From Chlorophyllum brunneum (lineage: Eukaryota; Basidiomycota; Agaricomycetes; Agaricales; Agaricaceae): a stretch of 64,000 nt of DNA. The position numbers and the translations under genes were made by a program. Under the pieces are notes generated by a model, which saw only the letters and a list, made by a program, of their open reading frames with translations, was not told the DNA's origin and ran no database searches. Shown piece after piece: positions 11,018-22,031 of the stretch; position 1 is the first letter of the stretch, and every line of letters starts with the position of its first letter. The DNA lies in assembly GCA_963576785.1 (NCBI GenBank), contig OY756151.1, positions 496,001 through 560,000 of the forward strand, in the 5' to 3' direction.

Positions 11018-11784
11018 ATGCCTCGAAAAGACGCCAGTGGTGCGCCAATCTCTGCACAAGCACAACAGGATCTCGTATCAGAAGGAATAGAAAACTTTGA
11101 ACTACCAAAGAGTGTTGTGACAAAAATCGCGAAGAGCGCCCTTCCAGATAATGCAAAACTACAAAAGGACACGGTCCTCGCGCTTGTTAAGGGCTCAACC
11201 GTGTTTATCAATTATTTAGGTGAGTAATTGGTTTTTTCTGTGAGAAATACATTGACATGACCAGCTGCAACGTAGGTTATATAAAACATCACGCTACATG
11301 GCTGAGAAATGACCGCTGAATTAGCGCACACGATGTTGCTCTTTCCAAACAACACAAGTCTATCTCCACATCCGACATTTTCAAGGCACTTGAACTCATA
11401 GAGTTCAACCATCTCACGCCGACACTTGAATCACAGTTCCAAGGCTAGTTTACCCCCTCGCTCATTTTGAAGATCGACGTACTAAGTGCATGTTTAGCGT
11501 ACAAAGCACTGCCGAAGAACGAGAAGGGGAAGAAGGCAAATGGGGCTTCGTCATCCTCAGCACGTACTGCTTCTGCATCAACGGCGAATGGTTCTGTGGT
11601 CGTTGTACCCAACGGTAACCCTTACCCCAATATTTCGTCGAGACCCTCCAATCCCTACCCTTCAGTTACACCCGACAACCCACCCAGTCAGGATTCACCT
11701 TTTACAAGCGAACCACTCGCAATATCTGCTCAATCTAATGGGGGACCTACACCGATGGAGGTCGATGATGATAAAAAAGAATGA
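11018..11784 (+). CDS. DPB4: histone-fold DNA polymerase epsilon subunit DPB4
   Basis: Small subunit of DNA polymerase epsilon, also found in ISW2/CHRAC-type chromatin remodellers; it pairs with a second histone-fold subunit. Exons: 11018-11219, 11265-11271, 11325-11443 and 11498-11784; 204 aa. The histone fold spans about residues 10-100: FELPKSVVTKIAKSALPDN (helix 1), KDTVLALVKGSTVFINYLAATAH split across three exons, and ISTSDIFKALELIEF (helix 3). The second exon is a 7-nt microexon (CTGCAAC) that supplies the Ala-Ala-Thr linking helix 2 residues. The third intron (11444-11497) starts GC and ends AG; it is the only way to join FQ to AYKALPKNEKGKK in frame. The tail is Ser/Pro-rich and ends with an acidic MEVDDDKKE. 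The start at 11018 is the first ATG in frame. Confidence 0.9.
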
Positions 11785-11918
11785 AAAAAATGAAGCAATT
11801 GATACCCCCTGTACCCGTATTTCCATCGCATTGTCAGAACATAATAGACCGTACTCATTATTCTATCATTTTATCTGTCAGAGCATTTGGGGTGGATCAT
11901 TCGTACACAGTAAAGAAA

Positions 11919-13050
11919 TTATGAAAGGAGTGTCGATTTCTTTCGTTGAGGTAGTACCCGCACCCTCCTAGTACCAAGGAAGAACAACCTTACTCGTCGT
12001 CCAACCCGTACCTTCAGCCTCTCTGCTTGATCAAACGAATGTTGGAATTGTTCCTCGATCCGTTTAGCATCCCTCTCCAACGTCTTTTTCAATTCATAGT
12101 CGTCCGGTTTCTTCGCCTGCTCCACCAAACTTTTCAAAAAGGTCTTCTGCTCCGCCAACAACTTCTGGAATGGAGTATACACATTCTTCCCCGCCTGCGT
12201 TTCATTCAACTGCTTCCCAAGCTCCACAAGTTCTTTTTGCAACAAAGTCGCTTCTTGTTCTTGACTTTCTTTGATTAATTGCGTTAGGACTCTCCAAGCT
12301 TCGTCGTGAGTACCCTCGGTTAATCGATCCAGTCTTGATCCTTTTTCAATCATGGTTTTCCAGAAATTATCTCGTAGTTCTTCTTCTCTCATTTCACCGA
12401 CGTCGGGTTTGACTTTTTGCCACATGGTGGAAAGGAGGATGACGTTTTTCATTGCTTCGTCTCCGACGAGTTCGCGGAAGGTTCTGAGGTTGCGGTATTG
12501 AGAACCTGCCATACGATTGTCTGTGATTCGGTGGAGGTAGACTATTCCACTCAGTTTGACGTAGTTTTCGTATCTGGTGAAAAAATGATGATGGGGATGG
12601 GAGGTATGTGATGGAGAGGAATACGTACGTTTTACTTAACCATTCTCCGATGATTTTTAGGATGTGCATGTCTGTTCTGGTTGTGTCGTCGAAACCGGGT
12701 GTATCGACGAGTACGATTCTATCACCGAATTCTGGGTGATCTGAGAGACGGGTGACTTGGACTCCGTCCATGGATGATTTGAGTTTGTGATTTGTTCTTT
12801 GGTCTTTTTGGTTTGTGAGTAGGTCGATCACCTGGGAATGTCACGGAACTCATTGAGCGGGGGGTTTATTAATACGAGAAAGAGAGAGGTACATACGAAA
12901 CTTTTCCCTGCGCCAACAGGACCCATGAATCTATGCATCTAGCTTAAGGACTAACCAAAGTATTCGAGAAACTACTTCGTACGCGATGATGATATCGTCC
13001 CGTCTTATATCCCCAATACTATTAGTCACATCCGTCGCAGTGATAGACAT
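11919..13050 (-). CDS. P-loop GTPase, AIG1/GTPase-domain family of Agaricomycetes
   Basis: Four exons: 13050-12983, 12930-12897, 12831-12629 and 12573-11919; 319 aa. The G domain is clear: G1 P-loop GPVGAGKS at about residues 26-33 (built across two introns), G3 DTPGFDDT, and VKLSGIVYLHRITDNRMAG after it, as in AIG1-like and related TRAFAC GTPases that are expanded in mushrooms. The C-terminal half is a predicted coiled coil (about residues 200-290: QEQEATLLQKELVELGKQL and onward). Such proteins are presumed to be regulatory, but no specific role is known to me for this one. The last residues may be altered by a further 26-base GT-AG segment near 11980, which I did not use. It is convergent with DPB4, with 134 bases between stop codons. 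Confidence 0.8.
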
Positions 13051-13286
13051 CCTGATCTTGGCGGAATGATAAGCAGGTTCGAGTATGGGGGTAAATGCAG
13101 GGCAGACGAAGAGATGAGTAGGATTGTCGTGCGGTTCGTCTTATGAAGTAGACATATATAACTGGAATACACGCAGCGAACACGAGGACGACGAACCCAG
13201 AACCCAGATTTAATCAATACACAGGCGCTCAGAATTTCCTCGACCAAGTGCTCTAAAAGAGTAAGCACGAATGTGATTATATATAG

Positions 13287-14635
13287 TTATAACAACACAA
13301 CATCCTCTTCTTTGATCAAAAAAACCCATCCATAATCTCTTATTTCCCCTCCCTTTTTCTTTCTCCCTCGAGGTTGTTGTTGTTGGTCATCTTCAAGATC
13401 AGGAGCGAAATATTCAACTTCATAAGCCCAATGTATAACCCCTGTTACCCAATTCCACAATGTTCGACGAATCTCCGAATCGTTGTTGTTTGAATCATTT
13501 GTTGTTGTGTCGATGACAGTGGGATTTGAGGAAGGGGAAGGTGAGGAGAAGAATGAAGGGAAGATACTAGCGAGGATTCCTCCTGTTTCGTTTGTGGATT
13601 CGTTAGTTGATGATGATGGGTGTTTGAGAGCGTGTAGATTGGTTTTTAACTGTGCGACGCGTTGTCGTACCAGGTCTCCTGCGGCGTTGATTGCTCCCTG
13701 TAATGTCATCTCTGGATCCCCGGCACGCAAGAATGATACTAGATTTAGATGACCTCGATCATCATCACCGCTGGATTTGGAATGCCATGCTTGGTGAATA
13801 TTATAGGCAAATATATCCTGCGGTTGTAGTCGGAATTAAGAAAGGAAAATAGATGTGTAGGGAACTTACGTTCACGCAGATGGTGATCTCTAGTATCAGT
13901 TCTAATGAACGATGAAGCTGGGGATGCTTCTCTGAAGGGATAAACAGTCCGAAGAGCACTCGATGACCGCTCAGTGCGACGCGCCATTCTATGTATTCTG
14001 TAGCATGGGTAAGGAGATTTTGCGAAAAAACACGTTGGGCCTTTGGTGGAGGGCGAGAAGACGCTTTGAGGATTTCTTTTATCGAGTCTCGTATAGCTTC
14101 TTCAGATGAATAGGAGAGTTGAGCCAGGGGTGATACGATACTGGAGCAAAGTTAGATGTATTCCTCAACCAGGGTGCACCAACAACCATACATACCTGAC
14201 CCAAAGCTCATGACTGGAGTTACCATTGAGCTCCCCTTCTGCTTCGGCTACCACTGAGGAGATGTCACCAAAATCGGTGATCCGATGCGGTCGAAGCGTC
14301 TGTTCAGTGATTATAGCACACACGCTCAACCATTCCGTAGCCACTTTCATTGTGGATTGGCTAAAGGGGTTCTTCAATACAGAGGGGAAAGGAATATATA
14401 TGCTGGCCAGTAACCCAGGGTTGTATTCCTTTAGAAGTTCGTGCGCCGTCCGTTGAAGTCTTGATTTCTTAGGTGCAGGTTCCTTTAATAGGTATGGAGT
14501 TCCAAGGGGTCCGGTCAGGACATCATCGGAAAAGTCTCTGTAGGATGGGTTCATGTGTAGGTCCCCATCGTCATCGTTGCCGTCGCTTGCGATGGAGATG
14601 AGGAGAGTGAGGAGGTCGGGTAGTTGGTAACTCAT
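13287..14635 (-). CDS. divergent trichodiene-synthase-fold terpene synthase-like protein
   Basis: Exons 14635-14196, 14140-13870 and 13817-13287; 413 aa, close to the roughly 375-aa length of the family. The C-terminal half carries a degenerate NSE-type metal motif, VNDIFAYNIHQ, followed by GDDDRGHLNLVSFL, in the position and spacing seen in basidiomycete sesquiterpene synthases of the TRI5 type, and a late WNWVTGVIHWAYEVEYF helix. In the classical motif N-D-x-x-S-x-x-x-E the Ser is Ala and the Glu is not evident. I see no aspartate-rich DDxxD/E motif around residues 80-120, where KVATEWLSVCAIITEQ lies. The protein may therefore be a non-cyclising relative or use an altered metal site. It is divergent from NUP84, with 349 bases between starts. 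No P450 or other tailoring gene lies nearby, so there is no sign of a classic terpene cluster. Confidence 0.55.
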
Positions 14636-14984
14636 ATAGAATGATGAGCGCTTGTTGGGTCCATTTCCCGGTGGCGTGACTGACGCGTCTATGTCTGTTA
14701 ATAATACAAGTTTGCGTCAGCCATTGTAGGGGGGCGAGTTGACAATGAAGGGTCTGTTCTGGGAAGTCGTGCTCTGCACCTACTTATCTTTCCGCAAACA
14801 AAAGTTGGCACAGTGTGAGGCTTTCCAATAAGTTTACAATCCAACATGCAAATTCCCGATCGGGTGCCATGTCACACCGACGTGACATCATCCTCAAAGT
14901 TAGCCACTTCGGCCGTTGGCTCTCGCACTCTCTCACTAATAGCAGTTTACAGGAAAACAACCGCCATTGTCTGGCGACACCATC

Positions 14985-17900
14985 ATGTCAGAGCCCCTTT
15001 TTCAGTCCTGTGCGGAGGTTCTTTCGATGTGCCAGTCTGTCAAGGATGACCTTGAAGCTCTGTTGGACCCAGACGTTGGCTTTGCACCTCGGTTGCGACA
15101 GCTATGTAGAGACCAGTATGTCCCACCGGCTCTTCCTTCTACCCTTTCTTATTGACCAACATTCATAGGTTAGAGGAATATGAAGAATCACGCGTAGACG
15201 AAGTTAGCAATGAAGAATTGGAGTTGTTGAGACTGGAGGAGAACACTTGGGGGCTTCTTCAAGCCCTAATGCCGTGCGTATATCCCTGCCATTTCATCCC
15301 TTGGAAACTAACCCGCGATTCCCTTTCCCTAAACAGCGCGAGGAAAACTGAAATTCCACCAAAGAAATCACCACGAGACCTCTTAGCCGAAAATCCATAT
15401 ACACCAACAGCCACCATCGCCCAAGCTCTTATGGACACATCTCCACTCTTCGCAGAACTTGTCGTCGTTCGTGAGTGGTTACAAGATACAGCACCACTAC
15501 CACCCATACCCGAAGCGAACACGGGTTATTGGAAGTTTACAAAACATAACGTGATGCAGGCTCTGCGCATAGGGAATAGTAGAGATGGGTTGATACGCGA
15601 TATGGATCCAGATGCAGTAAATCGGGAGGAAGGCAAGACTTTGGCTTCGGATGACGCGGTATGGAACTTTAGCTTTTATTTATGACTTGCCTTTTTCTCT
15701 GAAACTCGTAACCGAAAGAGCTACGACAAGAGCTTAATTCAGGCATTATATGGGTATATTCGTGCTGGTCAACTGGAGGAAGCTGTTGAACTTTGCCGGA
15801 AAGCTTATCAACCATGGCGAGCTGCGAGTATACGGGGATCGTTACTGTTTACATGGAGAGCACTCTGTATGTTCGATCTTTATGCACGTCGAAACACACT
15901 CCTCTTATACCGTTTTCAGCAACGAAACCTCGCGAAGAAGAGCATGAGGAAGTGGAAGACGAGGAACCTAATTTCTGGCAAGGCAATCGTAATCGAAAGC
16001 TTTGGAAAACATCATGTACCAGGGCCGCTCTTAATGTGCGTTCCGCTTCTGCTTACCTCGTGTTAACTAACGCATCCACGCCGATGTAGCCATCTCTTTC
16101 CGAAAACGAACGCGTCCTTTACGCGGCACTCGTACCTTCACCTCAAACATCAACCATCCTCAAGTCCTCTTGTCGAACATGGGAAGATCACCTATGGGCA
16201 CAAATCAGTATCATGTGTGAAGAAAAGGAAACTATGGAATTGACGAAATTAGGTGGTAGTTTCTGGGAGGGTGGTGTGGACGTTGTAGAGAAGGGTGTTA
16301 AAGAAATGTCGGCTATGGATGTAGAACGTGAAGAAAAGGACTGGGTTGAGGAAGTTACCGAGTCCCTGGAGAGTTTGAAAGGCGTTGTCGTGTCGGAAGG
16401 GTATGTTTCGAATTTTTGTTCCATTGAGGTTGCTAATGCGAACATAAGTCCACCCGCTGATCATGCGTTCCATTTCTCGCAATTGTATATTATCCTGAAT
16501 CGAACGTCTCAGCTATTGGAAGCTTTTGCTCGTGGATTGACTGACGGATCTTATGGACGTGGTACAGTAGAGTAAGTCCCTGCACGAATTTTTTGGTTCG
16601 ATGCTGATTGAATATAACCAGGTATGCACCTATGTGTCGATTCTTCGCGCACCTATGCCTCTATCTCCAAATGATTGACATCAACGTACCACCACTCGCT
16701 ACCCAAGTCATCCTAGAATCATATCTACAAGTTTTGGAGGCACGTTTCCCTTGAAATTCGCATTCTATTTCACTTCCTTACTTCATCATGAACAGGATGC
16801 TGGCCAACGAGATCTCATCGCAATGTACGCCAGTGCTTTGGGTGACAACGCTGTTGAACGTTATGCTATGTTCCTCGTATCTTTGGCTCTCACCGCCGAT
16901 GTCGCAGAACGTCGTCTAGCATTGACACGTGCGAAAGATCATGGATTGGATATGGAGCGTGTTGCAATAGCTACTGCTGAGAGGACAATTGAGAAAGCTT
17001 TCGAGGTATGTCGTATTTTCGGTCTCTTGGCATAACCCTTCTGATGAGATAGTGATAGATCCTTCCGGTATTGAAAGGACCTCTACCTTCCATTATTGCT
17101 CTACCACCTCCTGATACAGAAGGTGAATTGTTCTTACTCCGGTCGATTGAATGGACGACATTTTTGGTTACCACGTACGATACTGCTTTGGAACAGGCAA
17201 ATGTAATTTTGCGCTACTTCTTGGGTCCGTTCAATTTCCCCTCTTCGCAGTCTTACATATTAAATTGACATACAACTTCCATGTAGCTTCTGGAAGGGTG
17301 CATCTAGCACAACGGTTATTTGAGATGATTCCGCCGGAGTTGGCGTCCATCAGTGAACCCGAGGATCGAGCAACAGAACATCTGCACTATAGGCAATTCC
17401 TCATCATCTGGGAAACATTAGAAAAAGTAGTGGAATGTCAAGCTGCGCATGTTCCAGGTTTGAGTAAGGATGAATATACGACGTGGTTGGCTGAGTACCA
17501 AGTATGCCCTTTTAGCTATCTTCCCAAGGTTCTCTTCTTAACTTTTTTTTGGGTCCTATGAATAGGGATTGATTGATCAGGCTTACGATCAGATTACAAA
17601 ATTGCTGACATCGGAATGGCTCGTTACGGATGAACGGATTGGCAGTGGGTCTTTTGTTTTTTATAATTGGATCACGATGTATCTGACTGCGTGTTTCGCT
17701 TTTGATATAGGTGAGAGGAGGCGCCGAGAGCTCATCAGAATACGACAGATCTACGTTCCTGAATTGATCATCCGACTACACTCGCTTCTCGTTTCTTCAC
17801 GGTCCTTTATTCCAGAGTAAGCTCTCCTTCCCACTTTGTTGGTTTGATGTAACAAGTTCTTTGCTTATGCGCTTTTCTCCCAGGAACCTCAAGAGCGCAT

Positions 17901-18064
17901 TTGAACTTGTGAATATTGTCGCGGACTCGAGATACAGGATTTATGAGGATTTTATTAATGAGGGTGGGAGAAAGATGAGTGATTATTTGGGTGCGGTTCG
18001 GCAGGCTGCTTTGGCTGGACTGGAAGGTGGAGGTTCAGATCCGTTTCGAATTTTGTTGGTGTGA
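14985..18064 (+). CDS. NUP84: nuclear pore complex subunit Nup84/Nup107
   Basis: Scaffold nucleoporin of the Y-shaped (Nup84/Nup107-160) outer-ring complex. Fourteen exons: 14985-15115, 15169-15273, 15337-15658, 15719-15866, 15920-16035, 16090-16400, 16449-16571, 16622-16739, 16796-17005, 17059-17224, 17287-17501, 17566-17644, 17711-17816 and 17884-18064; 776 aa. The alpha-solenoid fold is suggested by long helical stretches, and family landmarks are present: YIRAGQLEEAVELCRKAYQPWRAAS, CRTWEDHLWA, a Tyr/Leu-rich helix near FFAHLCLYLQMIDI, and the C-terminal domain running to FRILLV. Intron 8 (16740-16795) begins GC (GAG|GCACGT) and is required to keep frame. The start at 14985 is the first ATG of the frame, MSEPLFQSC. 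Confidence 0.93.
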
Positions 18065-21000
18065 AATTAATGACGGTGGGTGTCAGTATCTGTTGTTTTT
18101 CATTATGTATGTCTTGCTATACGGATGTTATGTTTTCGCTGTGGTTCTAGCCATTGTCGGAAGATTCTTTTTAGTCCGAAAGATGATTCCCATGAACCGC
18201 TTTGTAAATTTTCTCTTCTCTGCCTTCATCTGTTTCAGCTGTCGATGGGTTGGGTTTGTGTTTGCTCTTTCGGGTAGCTCGGGAGTAGGCAAGTTGTTAC
18301 CCGATCCATTGTCCCGCCGATGGAAGTTTGATATGAACGGTTTAAATGATTTATCATGATCATATGTCGGCGGTGGTTTCGTGTAACAAGCCAGTTCGAC
18401 CCCTTCTGCTGGTTAAACACAAACTGCGCGAATTGATGAAGTTTAGAGCTTAGAAGATGATGTCGTGGGAATATCAGAGCACTTCGGTCAGTTTTTTAAC
18501 TTGACTCTGAACTGTAGCAAATTTTCATTCTATATATTTCTCCAAAGATGCTGATCATTTGCTAAAATTAGATTCGAAACCACGCGTCGAGCTTGATGTT
18601 AGCATGCATGCGTAGAGATTTGTCTAGGCGAGCGTATGGGAACATGAATGTAAGTATAAAGACAGGGGTTGGTTAAATGAGTGTGTGTGTGCTGTCAGTT
18701 CATGGACCGACTTCCCTGGTGGTGATGTGAATCAATTTCGTGCAGTTGGGTGAGCAGTTACATCCCCGAAGATTATTTCCTTGGAGGGCAAGTGTTGGTT
18801 TTTTTTGCGATCTCAGTCAGGTTGAATTAATTTCTGGGTATTTCACTAGGACATTGAATATGTTCCCCGACTACATGTATGGACTAGTGTGGCAATACCG
18901 CTCAGTTAAAAGGAGCAACGGAACCCTGCAATCATACCACAGAATATTCTGCGACTTCGTCAGTGGTCCATAAAATAATGGTCTCCTTTGACATGGTTCC
19001 TTTCGCATGTCTTGTCGTAAGCAATCTTCATCTTCGTCCACCAGCGATTTCGTGAACTGATGACCCAGCACAAATTCCCGATGGCACTGGACACTTGTTT
19101 CCCCGTTCGGGAATCTTGACGAACAAACGATTAGGATCCTCAAACCTTTCCCGGAAATGAACCTGTTACTTGGTACCCTGGCTCTCCACCTCAAGATAAT
19201 CCCGAGGCAATATTTCCTACTCTTCACCTTCTCTTCCCTCATTCGTGACAGACCTGTTTCCCGGCTACTTCTGTCAAAATCAAATGTCAATCGTCCGAAG
19301 ATCTTATCTCGCAGGGACACACCACGGAGGTCCCGAGTCCTAGGGATATCCATAAAACACCTGTCGAGAACCAAGCGAAAATGGGGTAGAGGGCGGTGGC
19401 ACTGTCAACGGAGAAGGGGTTTAATAAACCTTCTAGACGAATCAGGGCTTGATGGACGCCACCATTGTTCCTCGTGATTTTAAAATTCGCTAGACCTCAC
19501 CGAAGAACTTGGATGACATAGGGAATGCCGATAGCAAACACTAGCACATGCTGCGTACCCTTGCTCACAAACTAGTGAATCACCCTCGCCGGTTATTAGT
19601 TCTGGGAAACGAGCGACGAAGAAACACGTGCACCGAGGTGGAATTATTTCCTCGTTCCTGCGGCTTTACGAAGCAGAACCGAACCCAGGCAGTTCATTCA
19701 TGTTCCATTCGCCTACGAGGGTTTCTTCGGAGATCGAGCTTGGACACGCTGGTTTTGGTAGTGATATATCATTCAGAATACGCATCATCTGGCAAGAGCG
19801 ATTTAGGAAGCAGTGTCAACCGATTCCGAGCTGCGAGCTGTGTCCCAAGCATGTCATCTGATCGGTGGCACTGACCTCTTTTCAGCACAGGCTATCCGGC
19901 GGTGGGTGCTGGCACCAGCAACCGCGTGCCCTCCAGTCCAAGCCACGACCACCCTTCGCAATATGGAAATGACAGGAGTACGCCTATGTCTCCATTTTAG
20001 CAGAGGGTATTTCGTAACCTCTCGATTACTATGCTCGACAACCCCCCCATGCGAGTGGAGCGTGTAGACCCGGTGGTGGATTAACAATATTCAGTCACAG
20101 TCTGCATCTGGTTTACCAGGGTCGGCAGTAAAAGAGATCCGAAAACACACGCGCAAGAGGTGGGAGGCCGAAGTCTTCGTGAGCACTTCTTATCTTCTAT
20201 TAGGGTGGAGTATTAGACGTACTCTAGATCACCCGGAATGTTCCACGCATAACCCAACGGCAGGAATTCGCGTTCAACCTTGCGTGTGCAATGATACCTT
20301 CCGGGGTCCAATCCCATACACAGCCCGCAGCAAGGATGCTCGACTATTGTTATCGAGTACTTCTGACACCCAGCGTCTTCATCAACTTCGATGATAGCTC
20401 GATTGGGACCGGTCGTGTTCGAGTCATTAAATAGGCCAGCGCTCTAGATCTCCGAAAGCTTACCGATGCGGATGAAAGTGTGTAATGTGGGTGGATCTCC
20501 TCGGTCTTGAAGACGACTCGGGCATGGTAAACATAGGACATACACAACCAGATGCTTGTTATAGATGTTCCTGCCCAACGTGTCTTGACGCACAAGAACC
20601 CCGTCTACAACCGGTGGCGAGGATGGCAGAAACCTCTGAAAATTGGTAGTATGTGCTCGACAATTATGTGTTTGTTTTTGCGGGAGTTTCAGCTATGCGA
20701 CTATTTGATATCGGACAGCTGAGTATGCATTTAATACCTTGCACTAGCGTCTGGGAGTTGGTATATATTTTACGTCCGGTTCGCTGTCGGGCTCAACGTC
20801 TACGGTCATAGCTCCATTCTGCAGCTCAAATCCCCACGTAACACCTCCGCACTACGATCACTTCCAGTCCCTTGGTTTGTTTCCCGTCGGTAGGCGGACC
20901 TGCCTCTTCACAGAAATGAACCAGTGAACTGACCAAGCACCGATCTTGACAGGATCAGTAGAGATCATGACACTTCCTTTGGTCGATGCGAATCTACTTA

Positions 21001-22031
21001 ACTACCATATTCCTTGGACTCCGTCTGGCGGTGAACTCCGCGCGACTTGAATTATCCATCCTAGCCTAAAAACCAGAGGGTCCAAAAGGAACAAACACCA
21101 GGAAATTTTCGGGGCAGGGTTTTCCCTTGCTCGAGGCATCCAGATAGGGTTTCATGCTAACTTTATATCTACATAGCCTTTCTTACTCTCCCACTTCACC
21201 CTGGATTTCCAAGCATGGAAGAGCGAGCTCCTTGCAGCCGTAAAGAACTGGCGAACCTGATCTCAATCTAATCGCCACGTGCCCTCACGTATTATTTTAG
21301 TCACAATTCCAGCCCTTTCTCGTCATCACTACATCCAATGATTGGGTTCAGAATTACCTCACGGACACACGACGCGTTGGCCAGGCTGATATTACTGCCG
21401 CAGCTGTGCACGTATCCTTGTCGACGCACCAAAGTCCTGTCCCCGGTATTGAATGTGGTTATATATCTCCCAAAGCGCTCGCCGCCGGGATTGCTAATAA
21501 ATATGCACGCAAGCTCCTTGGTAGCAATAGATTTGATGTTGTAGTTCGCATTTCTCCAAGGATGTTGCTCTCACGCATTGTCACCTTTCTACTGAATCCA
21601 GAAGATCACAGGGATCTTCATTCAATTGCCCTCCGTCTGGGAAACAAGGGTGTTTTGCTTCCCAACAGACTTCCGGATCAGTGACTTCTTACGCTCTGGT
21701 TTCCACATGGCAATGAGGTTGATTTCAGTGGCAAATAGGTTGACTATTGCCTTGGGTATAGCCGCCGTACTTGCTCCCTCTGGGACAAAGTAAATAGGGT
21801 GAGGGACATACCATCCTGAACCTAGTATGCAACGTCTACTTCTCTCTTTGATGAGATTCATGGGGGTGCTTATTTCAGTTTCGTCACGTAGATACATTTG
21901 TAAACACACTGGACCCGCAACCTTTTGCGAATAGGAAAGAAGACGGATTTTCTGACAATGTACTACCCTTCGTTTAGCCAACATTTGAGAATTCCCCCAG
22001 GGTTCACTTCGAAAACAGCTGCTGTTGAAAT
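18065..22031. other. gene-poor 4-kb stretch
   Basis: No gene was recognised on either strand. Open frames are short and show no family signal, the longest being about 167 codons on the minus strand at 18871-19374 and a 149-codon minus frame at 21622-22071 that overlaps the PLD 3' end. There is a TG dinucleotide run near 18680. The stretch could hold a decayed mobile element or non-coding transcripts; I found no terminal repeats by eye. Confidence 0.5.

Noticed and set aside
18871..19374. 167-codon minus-strand frame
   Set aside because: Arg-rich and without family signal or splice context; likely chance.
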